The notes: a model not told the origin generated them from the sequence alone. 56,416 bases of DNA from Fructobacillus sp. CRL 2054 (GCF_028764065.1 NZ_JACOFN010000011.1:1-56416), one strand, 5' to 3'. Positions 25,539 to 35,047 are shown, counted from the stretch's first letter. Numbers and translations are program-made.

Positions 25539-26984
25539 TTACTGACGGTAAACATAATAAGTTAGGTGACCACCATTTGCCTCTTGGTTGTAAGCATAGG
25601 CATTGGCATAGTTCCATACTGAAACCGCAGCACCCTGCTGTTCACCGTGGGCGTAGTTAACAGAGATTGCATTGTTTTGATCAACCATCACTTGGGCGTG
25701 ACCTGCTGATCCTAATGAAGCACCCTGTTGTCCCCAGATAACCACATCACCACGTTGTGCATCCCATGGCTGGTCAACAGCGACCAAGTGGTACCCGTTT
25801 TGGGTCAAATAAGAGTGCAAAGTCTCCGTGCTGTATAGGTAGGCTGGTTTAGAAGCTCCCGCTTCGTACAATGCCTCGGTCATTGAACCAGAACAGTCGG
25901 CAGTTCCATCAGAGCCGTTACGTGAACCGTCCATGTCATAGGTCAACTTACCCATGTGGTTGTAGAACCAGTTAATCAAGGCTTCCGTGTTAACACGGCT
26001 GGCAGATGCTGGTGTTGAAGCCGGCGTTACCTGACTACCACCGTTATCGTTAGCAGCTGGCGTGTAAGCAGTTGGTGTAACCGAACCATTATTGTCAGAT
26101 GAATCATCATCTGCCATACGTGGTAAAACATCATCATCATTGTCAGTTGTAGCAGAATCGTTTGACCCGTTGCTTGATGCAGACGAATCTGTAGCAGGAG
26201 TCGCTTCTGGCGTTGCTTCTGAAGCGGCAGGCGTAGCTGGCGCTGCCTGACTCTCTACATCTGCCACTGCGCTGGCTTGCGAAGCGTCGTTACTTGCTTG
26301 GCTTGCAGCAGATTGTGAGTACTGGTTAGCAGCTGTAGAAGCGGCCGCCATTGAGTTTGACTGTGAAATGGCTTGGCTTTCGGCAGCAGCTTGCGAGGCT
26401 TGTTCGTAAGCGGCTTGAGAGCCAGACTGTGAGTTCGCTTGGTTGTTTACCGTAGCATTCTCGGTAGCCTGTTGATTGTTGTTCGTATCCAAGGTTGGTG
26501 TACCCTGTTGAACCATAATCAAGTTTTGGTCACCCTTACCAAGGTCGGCCTGCTGCCTTTGTTGACCATCGGCCAAGTATCCAGCAGTCTTCAATCCCTG
26601 AATGATTTCAGCTTGCTTGCCCATCGTTTGACCAGCAACCAAAAGACCGTGGTCTGACAGACCAAGTTGCTGAGCAGCAGCATCAGCAGTTGTTCCGAAG
26701 GCTTCAGCAATGGCTGACAAAGTGTCACCCCATTGAACTTGATAATTCTTCAAATCCTTAGCTGATTGCTTCTCAACAGCCTGCTTGACATGGTCAACCG
26801 AGTTAGCCTTCCATTGATTTTGCGCATCCGTTTGGCTAGTTTGCTCGGTTACATCATTAGCTGACGCTGTCTGAGCATTTCCAACCACTGTCGCACCCAG
26901 CACGGCACCGGTGGCTGCCAAAGTACTTGCTCCGGCAGTGACCATTAAGCGCTTGCTGAGTTGCTTCATTGTTTGATTCTCCAT
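25539..26984 (-). CDS. secreted LysM / Amidase_5-type cell-wall hydrolase
   Basis: 481 aa. Start set at MENQTMKQL, 8 bases after GGAGG. Signal peptide (about 1-42, ending SANA-like TASAN), LysM domain (YQVQWGDTLSAIAEAFG, about 75-120), then a long linker rich in Ala, Ser, Gln and Asn (about 160-320, with an Asp-rich patch TDNDDDV), and a C-terminal hydrolase domain with TADCSGSM (nucleophile Cys) and SAGHAQVMVD (His). The catalytic domain resembles the phage endolysin-type Amidase_5 group of NlpC/P60 enzymes. Likely cuts peptidoglycan stem peptides; being chromosomal, LysM-anchored and without phage neighbours, it is read as a host autolysin. Confidence 0.85.
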   Translation of the reverse strand: MENQTMKQLSKRLMVTAGASTLAATGAVLGATVVGNAQTASANDVTEQTSQTDAQNQWKANSVDHVKQAVEKQSAKDLKNYQVQWGDTLSAIAEAFGTTADAAAQQLGLSDHGLLVAGQTMGKQAEIIQGLKTAGYLADGQQRQQADLGKGDQNLIMVQQGTPTLDTNNNQQATENATVNNQANSQSGSQAAYEQASQAAAESQAISQSNSMAAASTAANQYSQSAASQASNDASQASAVADVESQAAPATPAASEATPEATPATDSSASSNGSNDSATTDNDDDVLPRMADDDSSDNNGSVTPTAYTPAANDNGGSQVTPASTPASASRVNTEALINWFYNHMGKLTYDMDGSRNGSDGTADCSGSMTEALYEAGASKPAYLYSTETLHSYLTQNGYHLVAVDQPWDAQRGDVVIWGQQGASLGSAGHAQVMVDQNNAISVNYAHGEQQGAAVSVWNYANAYAYNQEANGGHLTYYVYRQ

Positions 26985-27148
26985 AGTATGAACCTCCATT
27001 TCATTTAGCGCTTCTCTACTATAGAGTAGCAGAATCAGAGTCCATGGCGATTGGTCAGCTAAAGGTTTAAACTTTGCTTAACGAACTTTATAAAATTGAA
27101 AACGCTTGGCCTATTCTTTCATTAATGACCTTTCTAAAACCATAAAAA

Positions 27149-27167
27149 AAGCAGCTAACGGCTACTT
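27149..27167 (-). terminator. terminator of the ferredoxin-NADP reductase gene
   Basis: AAGTAGC-CGTTA-GCTGCTT on the minus strand (one G-U pair), followed by seven T. Confidence 0.7.
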
Positions 27168-27176
27168 CTTTTCTAA

Positions 27177-28172
27177 TTATTTAATATTCAAAGATGACGA
27201 ATGACCTGGACCCGCCAGTTCCGGTGCATAGTAAGCAATAGCCGCGTTAACAGCAGCCGGTGCCTGACCGAATCCCGTTGCAATCAAATCAATGTGATCT
27301 TCGTAGGTCGTTAAATCGCCAACCGCAAAGAGTCCTTCCTGCTTTGTCTTAACCAAGTCCTCGACAAGTAATCCGGCACGGTTCCAGTCCAAATCAATCG
27401 CCCAATCACGTTCTGCCTGACCAGCAGTCTTAAAACCATATTGGACAACCAACCGATCAACCGCTAACTCTTCCTTCTGGCCATCGTCCTTAGGGTTAGC
27501 CAATGTCAGCAGCAATTCATCCCCACTCTTCTTCACGGCATCAACCTTGAAGGGTGTCTTTTTAATAACACTTGAATCATCTAAGGCTTTAACCGATTGT
27601 TCCAAAGCACGGAAACTATCCCGGCGGTGAATCAAGTGGGTACTCTTCGCAATGTCAGCTAACTCAGCTGCCAAGTCCACCGCAGAGTCACCTCCGCCTA
27701 GGACAGCAACCCGCTGTCCTGCAAAACTAGCTAAATCAGGCGCCGAATAACTCAAGCCCTCAGACAAAAGCTCTGCTTCGTTTTCAACTTGTAAGCGGCG
27801 GGGTTCAAAGGCCCCCTTACCGGTTGCTAAGATGACGGATTTAGCCTGCAACTTTTCTTCACCCTGATTAATTTCCAATTCAAAAGTCTGACCGTCCTTC
27901 ACTAAGTTTGTCAGACGCCAGCCAGTATGGATAGGTAAATCGAAACGTTTCGTCTGGTTCAGCAGTCCGTCAATCAAGTGACGGCCGGTTTCACCGGCTA
28001 AACCAGCGACATCCCAAATCTTCTTATCTGGATAAAGAGTGGTCACTTGACCGCCCACCGTATCCTGCGCTTCAACTAACAGTACCTTCGCATCACGCAG
28101 TGAAGCATAATAGCCGGCAAAAAGTCCAACTGGACCAGCACCAACGACAATAATATCGTACATTTCAGACAT
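27177..28172 (-). CDS. ferredoxin/flavodoxin--NADP+ reductase, thioredoxin-reductase-like type
   Basis: 331 aa. FAD-binding GAGPVGLFAGYYA at residue 11, NADPH-binding GGGDSAVDLAAE in the middle and C-terminal FAD motif VGDLTTYE. The redox-active CxxC of thioredoxin reductase is missing, which together with length and end motif points to the YumC-type FNR of Firmicutes. Supplies or takes electrons from ferredoxin or flavodoxin; the partner is not in this window. Divergent from the nucleoside hydrolase gene, with a perfect palindrome between them. Confidence 0.88.
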   Translation of the reverse strand: MSEMYDIIVVGAGPVGLFAGYYASLRDAKVLLVEAQDTVGGQVTTLYPDKKIWDVAGLAGETGRHLIDGLLNQTKRFDLPIHTGWRLTNLVKDGQTFELEINQGEEKLQAKSVILATGKGAFEPRRLQVENEAELLSEGLSYSAPDLASFAGQRVAVLGGGDSAVDLAAELADIAKSTHLIHRRDSFRALEQSVKALDDSSVIKKTPFKVDAVKKSGDELLLTLANPKDDGQKEELAVDRLVVQYGFKTAGQAERDWAIDLDWNRAGLLVEDLVKTKQEGLFAVGDLTTYEDHIDLIATGFGQAPAAVNAAIAYYAPELAGPGHSSSLNIK

Positions 28173-28189
28173 TTTTATACCTTTTATTC

Positions 28190-28207
28190 GGATATTTCAT
28201 AATATCC
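28190..28207. promoter_or_regulatory. perfect palindrome in a divergent promoter region
   Basis: GGATATT-TCAT-AATATCC, 7-bp arms, 18 bases before the ferredoxin-NADP reductase gene and 33 before the -10 of the nucleoside hydrolase gene. A candidate operator for either or both genes. Confidence 0.4.
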
Positions 28208-28239
28208 TGGACTTTTTCGCCCTTTTCTCGAATAATTTT

Positions 28240-28248
28240 TGCTATACT
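28240..28248 (+). promoter_or_regulatory. extended -10 promoter of the nucleoside hydrolase gene
   Basis: TGC-TATACT, 28 bases before the start codon; weak -35. Confidence 0.55.
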
Positions 28249-28276
28249 TATTGTACCGAAACAAAGGAGACTTTCA

Positions 28277-29233
28277 ATGCCACAATACAAAATGATTTTA
28301 GACCTGGACACTGGTATCGATGATGCTTTGGCACTTGCCTACGCAATTGGTCACGAAGACATTGACTTAATTGGGATTATCGCTTCCTATGGAAACAACT
28401 TAACTTCAGTGACGGCTCAAAACTCACTGGATCTCTTGGACCTCTTGGGTGCTTCTGATGTTCCCGTCTTTTACGGAGCTAGTCATTCCATCACGACTGA
28501 TGACTTCTCAGTGATGCCCGTTTCTAAATTGATTCACGGGGATAACGGAGTTGGCGATGTTGACGTTCCAAAGTCTAGCCGTTCCGTTTCAGAACAGTCT
28601 GGTATCGACTTCTTAATTGAAGCCGCCCACCAGTACAAGGATGATCTCATTTACTTGCCAACTGGTCCTTTGACCAACATGGCATTGGCCCTTCAAAAGG
28701 ACCCAAGCATTGCACAGCTCATCGGTCAAACAACGCTCATGGGTGGTGCCTTAACCGTTCCTGGTAACGTGACTTCATTAACTGAAGCAAACATCAGTCA
28801 GGACCCAGAGGCGGCTAACCAGGTCTTCCAAGCACAGAAGAACTTAACCATGGTTGGATTGGACGTTACCTTGCGTACCTTGCTTACAAAGAAGGAAACG
28901 GCCGCATGGCGTGCCACTGGAACCGAAAAGGGAAAGCTTTACGCTGACATCATGGACTTTTACATTGATGCCTATAAGACCCTTAAAATCGATGAGCGCG
29001 GTGCCGCTTTGCACGATCCTTTGGCTGTGGCAGTTGCCGTGCAACCGGACTACATTGAAACCCTTGACTTGAACATGAAGGTCACAACCGACCGCTTCAC
29101 TGGCGACTATGGTCGTACCATTGGTGATGCCAAGAAGTTACTTGACCCAACGACTTCAAAGGCAGCCGTCTTGGTTGACCAGGACCGTTTTGTTTCAGAC
29201 TTCCAAAACATGATGTTGAAGGTCTTGAAGTAA
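28277..29233 (+). CDS. nucleoside hydrolase (inosine-uridine preferring family)
   Basis: 318 aa. Hydrolyses ribonucleosides to base and ribose. The N-terminal calcium-binding cluster reads DLDTGIDDALALAYA (canonical DTDPGIDDA, with Leu and Thr replacements), followed by LLGASDVPVFYGA, GDNGVGDV, TGPLTNMALAL and the C-terminal HDPLAVAVAVQP segment with the conserved His-Asp. Whether it prefers purine or pyrimidine nucleosides cannot be told. Convergent with a deoxynucleoside kinase gene, giving a nucleoside salvage pair. GGAG precedes the start. Confidence 0.92.
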   Translation: MPQYKMILDLDTGIDDALALAYAIGHEDIDLIGIIASYGNNLTSVTAQNSLDLLDLLGASDVPVFYGASHSITTDDFSVMPVSKLIHGDNGVGDVDVPKSSRSVSEQSGIDFLIEAAHQYKDDLIYLPTGPLTNMALALQKDPSIAQLIGQTTLMGGALTVPGNVTSLTEANISQDPEAANQVFQAQKNLTMVGLDVTLRTLLTKKETAAWRATGTEKGKLYADIMDFYIDAYKTLKIDERGAALHDPLAVAVAVQPDYIETLDLNMKVTTDRFTGDYGRTIGDAKKLLDPTTSKAAVLVDQDRFVSDFQNMMLKVLK

Positions 29234-29260
29234 TTAAAAATCCATTCAAAAAGATAATAA

Positions 29261-29288
29261 AAAAGGCTCACCTTTCGGTGAGTCTTTT
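29261..29288. terminator. bidirectional terminator
   Basis: AAAAGGCTCACC-TTTC-GGTGAGTCTTTT between the convergent nucleoside hydrolase and deoxynucleoside kinase genes; it reaches the kinase stop codon. Confidence 0.85.
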
Positions 29289-29930
29289 TTACTTTGCCTG
29301 TACTTCGGCTAACTTATCGTCAATCATTTGTAGCACCGTCTTCTTAGCTTCTGGGTCTTCGACGAAGTTTAATTCATCCCCATTAATCAACAGCTTTGGT
29401 GAACGGTCATAGTTGTCAAACCACTCTTCATAGCGGTGGTTTAAATCCTTATAGTACTGGTAGAGATCTGGATCTTGATCAACTTGTTCATATGGTCGAC
29501 CGCGTTTTGCAATTCGGGCCAGCATCGTATCCAAAGAAACGCGAACGTGAATCAGCAAATCTGGCGTCTTCAATTGATGTTCTTCATCAACCTCTTCAAG
29601 AACATTATTCAACAAATCCTTGTAGATATCCACTTCGGTCTGAGTGGCACGTCCCAAGTCAGCATTCAACTGAAAAAGTAGAGAATCTTCAAAGATGGAA
29701 CGGTCAATAATACTGTTCTTTTCCTTCTGCGCTTCCATAATTTGGTCTAATCGTGTGTTTAGGAAGTAAACCTGAAGTAAGAAAGCATATTTCTTAGGAT
29801 TCTTGTAAAACAATGGCAAAATTGGGTTGTTATCAACACTTTCATAGTAAGCTTTCGCCCCTAAGTGTTCAGATAAAATTTCGGTTAACGAGGTCTTCCC
29901 CGCCCCAATCGTTCCGGCCAATACAATCAT
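29289..29930 (-). CDS. deoxynucleoside kinase (dAdo/dGuo kinase type)
   Basis: 213 aa. P-loop GTIGAGKTS at residues 6-14, the substrate-binding DRSIFEDS, and the lid RIAKRGRPYEQ are as in the dCK/dGK family of Lactobacillales, where two such enzymes (dak/dgk) salvage deoxyadenosine, deoxyguanosine and deoxycytidine. Only one is encoded here; the preferred nucleoside is not decidable. Own promoter (TGC-TATACT at 29961-29969), AGGAG before the start. Confidence 0.9.
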   Translation of the reverse strand: MIVLAGTIGAGKTSLTEILSEHLGAKAYYESVDNNPILPLFYKNPKKYAFLLQVYFLNTRLDQIMEAQKEKNSIIDRSIFEDSLLFQLNADLGRATQTEVDIYKDLLNNVLEEVDEEHQLKTPDLLIHVRVSLDTMLARIAKRGRPYEQVDQDPDLYQYYKDLNHRYEEWFDNYDRSPKLLINGDELNFVEDPEAKKTVLQMIDDKLAEVQAK

Positions 29931-29960
29931 GATTTGTTCTCCTAAACATTCTCTTTTTTT

Positions 29961-29969
29961 AGTATAGCA
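29961..29969 (-). promoter_or_regulatory. extended -10 promoter of the deoxynucleoside kinase gene
   Basis: TGC-TATACT on the minus strand, 30 bases before the start codon. Confidence 0.55.
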
Positions 29970-30030
29970 AAGTTATTCAAACACCAGTAGTCTTGACTTT
30001 TACAAATATCCTATCAACGGCAAACAAAAA

Positions 30031-30054
30031 TAGCTCAGGCCTTTGCCTGAGCTA
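30031..30054 (-). terminator. terminator of htrA
   Basis: TAGCTCAGGC / GCCTGAGCTA perfect 10-bp stem, followed by five T on the minus strand. Confidence 0.8.
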
Positions 30055-30078
30055 TTTCAAAGAATTGTTACCGTTACT

Positions 30079-31212
30079 TTACGATTTCAAAGTCTGATTC
30101 AACTTAACCGTTACAGTCTTCTTAGCTGTTCCACGGTAGTAGGTTAGCTTAATCTTATCGCCCACCTTATGCGTATAGAGTTGCTCACGCAAATCAGCTT
30201 GTGTGGAGACAGCCTTACCATCAATAGCCGTTATCAAATCATACTTCTTCAAGCCAGCCTTTGAAGCAGGTGAACTGTCGTTTACCTTGTATACCACGAC
30301 ACCACCAGAGATATCAGTTGGCAACTTCAACTTGGACTTCTGTTCGTCTGCTGGCACCTGAGAAAGGTTAATCATTGAGATACCAATTGCTGGTCGAGTA
30401 ACCTTACCGTACTTAACCAACTTATTAACGATGTTCACCACCTGGTCAGAAGGAATGGCAAAGCCAATTCCTTCTACAGCCGTTCCTGATGATGAAGATG
30501 ACAACTTCATTGAATTAATTCCAATAATCTGACCGGCTAAGTTAATCAATGGTCCCCCAGAGTTACCAGGGTTGATAGCCGCATCCGTTTGAATAACGGT
30601 TGAACCACCGTAGTTCGTACTTGAAGAATCATCGGTATTAACTAAACGTTTCTTGGCCGAAATAATCCCCTCCGTTACGGAAGAAGCGTATTCTGAACCA
30701 AGTGGCGACCCGATGGCCAAAACCTTTTGACCAACGGCAATCTTTTCAGAATCTCCAAAGGAAGCCGCGGACAAGTCATCTGAATCAGCAACCTTCAAAA
30801 CGGCCAAATCAGTTAAGGAATCTTTCCCAACTAGGTCGGCCACAATGGTCTTACTGTTGTTGGTAATAATCTGAATTTTGGCAGCCCCATCAATCACGTG
30901 GTTGTTCGTGACAATAAAGGCCGATCCATCGGTCTTCTTGTAAACGACCCCGGACCCTTCAGAAGACTCTGTATAAGAGGAGCCAGACTGCTTAAAGTTC
31001 ACCACTGACACCACGGCGTTTGCGACTTTGGTATAAGCCGTCGAAGCGTTGTCAGAAGAATCCATGCTCTTCGTAGTATTTGCTTCCGTTAACACCTTCG
31101 AGTGGGTCACTTGGTAATTTTGATAAATCTCTTGACCGGCTAAAACGGCAGACCCGCCAATAAGACCGGCAAAAGCACCAGCCAATATTAACTTTGTGAG
31201 CTTACTTTCCAT
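30079..31212 (-). CDS. htrA: HtrA-type surface serine protease
   Basis: 377 aa. N-terminal signal anchor (about 7-27), a trypsin-like domain with the triad in TNNHVIDGA (His), DSLTDLAVLKV (Asp) and NPGNSGGPL (Ser), and one C-terminal PDZ domain (VNDSSPASKAGLKKYDLI). Acts outside the membrane on misfolded proteins. It follows walK by 66 bases on the same strand. In many Lactobacillales the order is walR-walK-yycH-yycI-yycJ-htrA; the three middle genes are absent here. Confidence 0.95.
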   Translation of the reverse strand: MESKLTKLILAGAFAGLIGGSAVLAGQEIYQNYQVTHSKVLTEANTTKSMDSSDNASTAYTKVANAVVSVVNFKQSGSSYTESSEGSGVVYKKTDGSAFIVTNNHVIDGAAKIQIITNNSKTIVADLVGKDSLTDLAVLKVADSDDLSAASFGDSEKIAVGQKVLAIGSPLGSEYASSVTEGIISAKKRLVNTDDSSSTNYGGSTVIQTDAAINPGNSGGPLINLAGQIIGINSMKLSSSSSGTAVEGIGFAIPSDQVVNIVNKLVKYGKVTRPAIGISMINLSQVPADEQKSKLKLPTDISGGVVVYKVNDSSPASKAGLKKYDLITAIDGKAVSTQADLREQLYTHKVGDKIKLTYYRGTAKKTVTVKLNQTLKS

Positions 31213-31278
31213 AATCTACTCCAAATTTTGCTGATTCAAGTTTATCCAGTGTCGATTAACTATAGATTAAGAATGAGC

Positions 31279-33123
31279 TTAATCATCATCCCACTGTTTT
31301 TCAGAAGATAGCAAATCGTCATCAACATAGGCTAATTCTAGCTTAAAGGTTGAGCCGATTCCTTCTCTTGATTCTACCCAAATTTTACCACCAAATGTCT
31401 CAATTACCTCCTTGGAAATTGCCAATCCAAGTCCGGTTCCACCCATTGCGCGTGAACGGGACTTATCAACACGGAAGAAACGGTTAAAGACCTGTTGTTG
31501 ATCCTTCTTAGGAATTGCCAAACCTTGGTCGGAGATGGCCACTTGAACACGCTCGCCGACTTTTTCAAGACGAACGGTAATCGTTCCACCATCGGGTGAA
31601 TACTTAATGGCATTGTTCAACAAATTATCCAAAACCTGAATAATTTTATCGTGGTCAACATCAACCCAAAACTCTTCCGTCGGAATATGACGAACGATGT
31701 TTAGTGGTCGACTAGTCTTATTGGTATTATTCGTCTTGATAATCATATCGAAACGATTAATAACAAAATTCAGCAAGGCATTTAAATTAACCAATTCCGT
31801 TTTTACCGTCATCGTACCCTGGTCAATTCTAGAAAGTTCTAGCAAATCAGCGACCATTCGAGACATACGGTCCGTTTCCTTCTGGATAACAGAGAGGAAG
31901 TGGTCCAACGTTTCAGGATTATCCTTAGCACCATCAATCAAGGCTTCAATATAGGAAGTAACCGTTGTTAATGGTGTTCGAAGTTCGTGGGAAACGTTTG
32001 AAACGAAAGCTTTTCGTTCATCTTCGGTCTTAATTTGAATGGTCACATCGTGCAGAATCAAGATTAAGGCATTAATCATCCCCGAAGGATCCTTAATCAT
32101 TGAGATACGCACTTCGATGACCCGGTCGCCCAGGTCCATGGTAAAGGGTTTTTTCGTCTTAATTAAATCGCGAATATTCTGATATTCTGGCATATCCAAA
32201 ATATCAAAGACAGGCTGTCCTAAGGCATCGTATTCATTCACCTTAAGATAGTTCGAGGCCGCCTGGTTAATAATCGTCAAACGACCACGCGCATCCGTTA
32301 GTAAGACCCCATCGGTCATGTGGTGCAGAACAGAATAGAGACGGTTCTTCTCATTTGAAATCATCTCAGTCGAAGAAGCAATCTTCTGTGACATGACGTT
32401 GACCGAGCGGGCCAAGGAGGCAATTTCGCTGGAACCGGCAATCTTATTCACCATGGCATAATCACCAGCAGTGATACGCGCCGTCTGCTTGGATATCTGC
32501 TCAATTGGTTTCGTGACAGTTCGCGAAAGGATAAAGGCGAGGTAGACGGCCGCCAGAACTGTCATCGCTCCTGAAATGACAAAGAGCCACATCACACGGC
32601 GGGCATTGGCATAGACTTCACGAAGGTTACCATAAGTAACCACCGCCCCCACAACCTGTCCATCTTTTTTCAGTGGAGTGGTGACAATGACCTCTTGCCC
32701 CTTAGGTCCATCATTTGTCCGCGCCTTACGGTAGGCTGGACTTTGACTCAGCGCTAACTTGGTATTAGTATCCAAGCGCTTCGTCTTTTTATCGCCGTTA
32801 ACAAGGCTATTTTGGTCGGTAACAACTTGACCATCCTTGTTGTAGACGACGACGTTATCAACCATCTTATCGTCAAAAGTCTTAACCGCTGACGTTAATT
32901 CATCCTGCGCCCATTTTTCAGAAGGCGAAGTGAGCCCGGCGACTACCTCGTTTTGCATGTAAGATGGCATGGTCAACCGGTCACGGGAAGAAATTAAATC
33001 GTTAGACTCAATTTGCTGGACAAAGAAAACACCAACGGATTCAAAAAGAATCACAAAAAAAAGAACAAAGACCAGCGACAGTCTAAAGCGAATCGATTGT
33101 AATGACTTAGCAAAAAATTTCAT
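31279..33123 (-). CDS. walK: cell-wall sensor histidine kinase WalK (VicK)
   Basis: 614 aa from MKFFAKSLQSIRFRL; the longer TTG-started frame is not credible. TM1 about 12-33, extracytoplasmic sensor domain about 34-170, TM2 about 175-197, HAMP, PAS (about 250-355), HisKA with phospho-accepting FVSNVSHELRTPLT, and the ATPase domain (NNAIKYSPDGG, GTGLGLAISKEV). Partner of WalR in control of peptidoglycan hydrolases. The ribosome binding site AGGAGG lies 24 bases before the start, unusually far, with a hairpin between (see 33121-33153). WalH/WalI regulators are not encoded next to it. Confidence 0.94.
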   Translation of the reverse strand: MKFFAKSLQSIRFRLSLVFVLFFVILFESVGVFFVQQIESNDLISSRDRLTMPSYMQNEVVAGLTSPSEKWAQDELTSAVKTFDDKMVDNVVVYNKDGQVVTDQNSLVNGDKKTKRLDTNTKLALSQSPAYRKARTNDGPKGQEVIVTTPLKKDGQVVGAVVTYGNLREVYANARRVMWLFVISGAMTVLAAVYLAFILSRTVTKPIEQISKQTARITAGDYAMVNKIAGSSEIASLARSVNVMSQKIASSTEMISNEKNRLYSVLHHMTDGVLLTDARGRLTIINQAASNYLKVNEYDALGQPVFDILDMPEYQNIRDLIKTKKPFTMDLGDRVIEVRISMIKDPSGMINALILILHDVTIQIKTEDERKAFVSNVSHELRTPLTTVTSYIEALIDGAKDNPETLDHFLSVIQKETDRMSRMVADLLELSRIDQGTMTVKTELVNLNALLNFVINRFDMIIKTNNTNKTSRPLNIVRHIPTEEFWVDVDHDKIIQVLDNLLNNAIKYSPDGGTITVRLEKVGERVQVAISDQGLAIPKKDQQQVFNRFFRVDKSRSRAMGGTGLGLAISKEVIETFGGKIWVESREGIGSTFKLELAYVDDDLLSSEKQWDDD

Positions 33124-33153
33124 ATTCGCAAACCGGCTAGGCCTTGCCCTCCT
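33121..33153 (-). promoter_or_regulatory. walK initiation region: SD, hairpin, start codon
   Basis: On the minus strand AGGAGG (33148-33153) is directly followed by a 20-base hairpin GCAA-GGC-CTA-GCC-GGT-TTGC (33128-33147; 3-base bulge) and GAAT, then ATG. Unfolded, the spacing is 24 bases; with the hairpin formed, it shrinks to 4. Confidence 0.5.
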
Positions 33154-33162
33154 CAATTGTAT

Positions 33163-33873
33163 TTATTGTCCTTGCTTACCTGATGATAGGAAGTATCCAA
33201 CACCACGACGTGTTCCCAACCAAACGGGGTGAGATGGCACATCTTCAATCTTCTCACGCAAACGGCGAACCGTTACATCGACGGCACGGACATCACCGAA
33301 GTAATCGTAACCCCAAACTTGACGAAGCAAGTTTTCACGGTTCATTACTTGACCAATGTGTTGTGCCATGTAGGCGAGCAATTCAAATTCACGGTGCGTC
33401 AATTCAACATCCACACCATCCTTCGTGACCATGTAAGTCTTAGTATGAATAACTAAGTTTCCTAGCTGGATGTCATCTTGGTTGATTGTTGAGTCGTTTG
33501 TTTGACCTGGTGTATGACGGTTACGTAGGTTGGCCTTCACACGGGCCACCAATTCACGGTTTGAGAATGGCTTTGTGATATAATCATCCGCACCCATTTC
33601 AAGTCCGATAACCTTATCGATTTCTGAGTCCTTGGCAGTTACCATGATAACCGGTGTCTTGTCCTTAGCGCGGATTTGACGGAGAACTTCGATTCCTTCG
33701 ATTTCTGGAAGCATTTGATCCAACAAAACCAAGTCAGGGTTCTCAGTGTGGTACAAATCCAAGGCTTCTTGGCCATCACTGGCTGTCACAACTTCATAAC
33801 CCTCTTTGACCAAGTTAAATTTAATGATATCTGAAATTGGTTTTTCGTCATCGACGACTAAGATTTTGTACAT
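33163..33873 (-). CDS. walR: response regulator WalR (VicR)
   Basis: 236 aa OmpR-type regulator. Receiver with VVDDEKPI, phospho-acceptor Asp in [15 protein letters not shown] and YITKPF; winged-helix DNA-binding domain with [45 protein letters not shown]. Essential in most Firmicutes and controls autolysins and wall metabolism. It is first in walR-walK-htrA; walK begins 39 bases after its stop. Confidence 0.96.
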   Translation of the reverse strand: MYKILVVDDEKPISDIIKFNLVKEGYEVVTASDGQEALDLYHTENPDLVLLDQMLPEIEGIEVLRQIRAKDKTPVIMVTAKDSEIDKVIGLEMGADDYITKPFSNRELVARVKANLRNRHTPGQTNDSTINQDDIQLGNLVIHTKTYMVTKDGVDVELTHREFELLAYMAQHIGQVMNRENLLRQVWGYDYFGDVRAVDVTVRRLREKIEDVPSHPVWLGTRRGVGYFLSSGKQGQ

Positions 33874-33965
33874 AGACCCTTCTCCATTTAAAAAGTAGTT
33901 ATATTGCTCTCATTCTAACATATTTATGTCGTATATTGAGCATATTGATAAAATCTAGACATAAA

Positions 33966-34006
33966 AAACACTAGTTTGACATTTTTAAAGGTCTTAACTA
34001 GTGTTT
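33966..34006 (-). terminator. terminator between prs and walR
   Basis: AAACACTAGTT / AACTAGTGTTT, 11-bp stem with 19-base loop, then T run on the minus strand; ends the prs transcript. Confidence 0.75.
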
Positions 34007-34066
34007 GATTACGCTAAATATTTATTGAAAAGTCACTTAAGACCTATTCTGTTTTCGCAGCCCAGA

Positions 34067-35047
34067 TTACTGGTTACGACGACGGAAACGGTGCTTAAAC
34101 AATGGTGAAATTGCTTCGTTCATTGATACACGGCGAATAGCTTCGCCAATCAATTCACCAACAGAAACAATTTCCAACTTATCAAACTTCTTGGAATCAG
34201 GAAGGTTAATTGAATCCGTCACAATAACTTTTGTGAAGACCGAATTTTGCAAACGCTCCAAGGCTGGTCCTGAGAAGACGGCGTGTGAAGCAACAACATA
34301 AACTTCCTTAGCACCATGTTCCATGACAAGTTGAGCACCTTGAGTGATAGTGCCGGCCGTATCAATCATGTCATCAATCATGATAGCAGTCTTACCAGCA
34401 ACATCACCAACGATGGAACCAACTTCGGCAACGTTTGGCTTTGGACGACGCTTATCGATTACGGCAACCGGTGCATCCAAGCCCAACATGTTGTTCAAGT
34501 TACGGGCACGGGTCATACCACCGTGATCCGGTGAAACAACAACGGCGTTTTCCTTATCTGCGATACCCGTCTCAATCAAGTAATCGGCAAGCAATGGCGC
34601 ACCTTGCAAGTGGTCCATTGGCAAGTCGAAGAATCCTTGGATTTGGGCAGCGTGCAAATCAAGTGCCATAACACGAGTTGCACCAGCACGTTCAATCATG
34701 TTAGCAACAAGCTTGGCCGTAATTGGTTCACGAGAACGAGCCTTACGGTCCTGTCGAGCATAGCCATAGTATGGCAAGACAACGTTAATTTGCTCTGCTG
34801 AAGCGCGCTTCAACGCATCAATCATGATGAGTAATTCCATCAAGTTGTCGTTAACCGGTTGTGAAGTTGATTGGATAACGAAAACGTTCGCACCACGAAC
34901 AGATTCTTCAATGTTAATCTGTACTTCACCATCGGCAAAACGCTTTACTGAGATATCAGAAAGTGGCACACCAACCTCCGCAGCGATTTTTTCAGCTAGC
35001 GGATGGTTTGATGAAAGTGAAAAGAGCTTAATATTAGACTGTGACAT
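34067..35047 (-). CDS. prs: ribose-phosphate pyrophosphokinase
   Basis: 326 aa. Makes PRPP from ribose 5-phosphate and ATP for nucleotide, His and Trp synthesis. Motifs: FADGEVQI, metal- and ATP-binding [12 protein letters not shown], flexible loop region [22 protein letters not shown] and the PRPP-binding [21 protein letters not shown]. It has a C-terminal extension rich in Arg (KHRFRRRNQ) beyond the usual end, and this is likely natural variation. Monocistronic. Confidence 0.96.
   Translation of the reverse strand: MSQSNIKLFSLSSNHPLAEKIAAEVGVPLSDISVKRFADGEVQINIEESVRGANVFVIQSTSQPVNDNLMELLIMIDALKRASAEQINVVLPYYGYARQDRKARSREPITAKLVANMIERAGATRVMALDLHAAQIQGFFDLPMDHLQGAPLLADYLIETGIADKENAVVVSPDHGGMTRARNLNNMLGLDAPVAVIDKRRPKPNVAEVGSIVGDVAGKTAIMIDDMIDTAGTITQGAQLVMEHGAKEVYVVASHAVFSGPALERLQNSVFTKVIVTDSINLPDSKKFDKLEIVSVGELIGEAIRRVSMNEAISPLFKHRFRRRNQ

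Noticed and set aside
25539-26984. Prophage endolysin
   Set aside because: The catalytic domain is endolysin-like, but the protein has a signal peptide and a LysM anchor, and there are no holin, tail or integrase genes nearby.
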